From Clostridiaceae bacterium OM02-2AC (GTDB taxonomy: Bacteria; Bacillota_I; Bacilli_A; Erysipelotrichales; Erysipelotrichaceae), in the NCBI GenBank assembly GCA_003481775.1, contig QULU01000016.1, positions 1 through 64,000 on the forward strand: DNA of 64,000 bases, given 5' to 3'. A program made the position numbers and the translations under genes. Positions within the stretch are counted from its first letter, which is position 1. Each line of letters begins with the position of its first letter. Below the pieces are notes generated by a model. It saw only the letters and a list, made by a program, of their open reading frames with translations, was not told the DNA's origin and made no database searches. Shown piece by piece: positions 63,120 to 64,000 of the stretch.

Positions 63120-63485
63120 CTATTTCTTTTTGTTTGCTACCGTACGTACTGGACCTTTACGTGTACGAGCATTCGTTTTTGTACGCTGTCCGCGTACCGG
63201 TAATCCTCTTCTGTGACGGATTCCGCGATAGCATCCGATTTCCATTAAACGTTTGATGTTTAACTGAACCTCACGACGCAGGTCACCTTCAACCTTGATT
63301 GCATCGATTTCGTTACGGATTGCATTTACCTGATCTTCTGTTAAGTCTTTTACACGGATATCTTCGCTGATTCCAGTTTTTGCCAGAATTTTTTCTGATG
63401 TGGAGCGACCGATACCGTAAATATACGTTAATGATACTACTACGCGCTTATCGCGTGGTAAGTCTACACCTGCAATACGAGCCAT
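63120..63485 (-). CDS. rpsM: 30S ribosomal protein S13
   Basis: A 121-residue S13 starting [20 protein letters not shown], with [12 protein letters not shown] and the C-terminal [20 protein letters not shown]. Confidence 0.98.
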   Translation of the reverse strand: MARIAGVDLPRDKRVVVSLTYIYGIGRSTSEKILAKTGISEDIRVKDLTEDQVNAIRNEIDAIKVEGDLRREVQLNIKRLMEIGCYRGIRHRRGLPVRGQRTKTNARTRKGPVRTVANKKK

Positions 63486-63500
63486 TACATTACACCTCCG

Positions 63501-63617
63501 TTAGTTTCCCTGTCTCTGTTTGTGTTTTGGATTTTCGCAAATAACCATGACGCGGCCTTTACGTTTGATAATGCGGCACTTATCGCATATTGGTTTGACA
63601 GATGGTCTTACTTTCAT
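63501..63617 (-). CDS. rpmJ: 50S ribosomal protein L36
   Basis: A 38-residue protein, [20 protein letters not shown] to the end KHKQRQGN, with three Cys and one His forming the zinc site (C+ type of L36). AAGGAGG lies upstream. The order infA-rpmJ-rpsM is the normal one. Confidence 0.97.
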   Translation of the reverse strand: MKVRPSVKPICDKCRIIKRKGRVMVICENPKHKQRQGN

Positions 63618-63641
63618 GCGTTTTCCTCCTTAATTCACGAC

Positions 63642-63860
63642 TTACTTGTGTCGGAATGTTATACGCCCACGTGTTAAATCATACGGTGAAATCTCTACGG
63701 TAACACGGTCCCCTGGTAAAATGCGAATGTAGTGCATGCGGATTTTACCAGAAACGTGAGCCAGAATTTCGTGTCCGTTGGCCAGTTTCACCTTAAACAT
63801 TGCATTTGGCAGAGTGTCTACAACAACTCCGTCAATTTCAATAACATCTTGTTTACCCAT
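63642..63860 (-). CDS. infA: translation initiation factor IF-1
   Basis: A 72-residue OB-fold protein ([20 protein letters not shown], then RIRPGD-like [20 protein letters not shown]). It binds the 30S A site during initiation. Its start overlaps the stop codon of map by 8 bp; GGAGG lies within the map coding end. Confidence 0.98.
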   Translation of the reverse strand: MGKQDVIEIDGVVVDTLPNAMFKVKLANGHEILAHVSGKIRMHYIRILPGDRVTVEISPYDLTRGRITFRHK

Positions 63861-64000
63861 TATCTGGACGTTCCTCCTTATTCAGTGTTGTGAGTATTTC
63901 ATACCCACCGTTTGTAATCACAATCGTGTGTTCAAAATGAGCTGCCTTACTGCCGTCTCTTGTGACGACACCCCAGCCATCCTTCAACATTCTTGTCTGT
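63853..64000 (-). CDS. map: methionine aminopeptidase (C-terminal part)
   Basis: The last 48 codons of type I methionine aminopeptidase, cut by the window edge. The segment [20 protein letters not shown] contains the conserved substrate-gate histidine region HFEHT and the metal-binding glutamate in this motif, and [11 protein letters not shown] ends the protein. It removes the initiator methionine from new proteins. Confidence 0.93.
   Translation of the reverse strand, partial: QTRMLKDGWGVVTRDGSKAAHFEHTIVITNGGYEILTTLNKEERPDNG

Overview
The window reads as a chromosomal segment of a low-to-moderate GC, Gram-positive anaerobe. The evidence is the Firmicutes order map-infA-rpmJ-rpsM-rpsK-rpoA-rplQ, strong GGAGG ribosome binding sites, PTS sugar uptake, an LPXTG-type surface protein, ECF transport genes and M15 carboxypeptidases. 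The overall look fits the Erysipelotrichia (Clostridium innocuum-like group). That placement is inference from gene content; no marker was aligned.

Layout, left to right. 0-8 kb: a Gfo/Idh/MocA oxidoreductase; a beta-glucoside PTS operon (IIB-IIC-IIA-6-phospho-beta-glucosidase) behind two tandem RpiR regulators; and a divergent HAD phosphatase. 8-16 kb: a possible decayed 23S rRNA fragment, a choloylglycine-hydrolase-like enzyme, then an operon read leftwards, NhaC antiporter - thioredoxin reductase - arylsulfotransferase fused to thioredoxin - Crp/Fnr regulator, and a lipoprotein. 16-20 kb: an AT-rich plus-strand island of small accessory genes (TfoX-C, two GNATs, DUF3795, alpha/beta hydrolase, DUF1905+C39-like) ending in a broken acetyltransferase, followed by tRNA-Arg(CCG).

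20-34 kb: a giant repeat-rich cell-wall adhesin, a recombinase-like protein without the catalytic serine region, and an overlapping three-gene signalling operon (REC/HD-GYP/GGDEF regulator, Hpt protein, hybrid histidine kinase). A GntR-type protein with two winged helices is divergent to this operon across repeated operators. 34-41 kb: an aminoethylphosphonate (AEP) operon (ATPase, fused permease-permease-binding protein, phnW, phnX) with a Pho-box-like array, then TraX.

41-61 kb: tcyP-like symporter; ecfA1-ecfA2-ecfT-truA; a MacB/FtsX-type ABC transporter; a DUF308 membrane protein with a peptidase-like tail; an ABC exporter pair divergent from a DUF2804 gene; a small lipoprotein; an acidic RraB-like anchored protein; an operon of M15 carboxypeptidase, CapA and TrmR; and a second M15 carboxypeptidase. 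61-64 kb: the end of the ribosomal protein/alpha operon.

The most unusual system is the NhaC-TrxR-ASST::Trx-Crp operon. It looks like a cytoplasmic, thioredoxin-coupled sulfotransferase module with its own reductase and its own regulator. A 16-bp palindrome sits where a Crp/Fnr activator would bind. Other notable points are the AEP transporter fused to its own binding protein, and the double-headed GntR whose candidate operators lie between it and a c-di-GMP phosphorelay operon.
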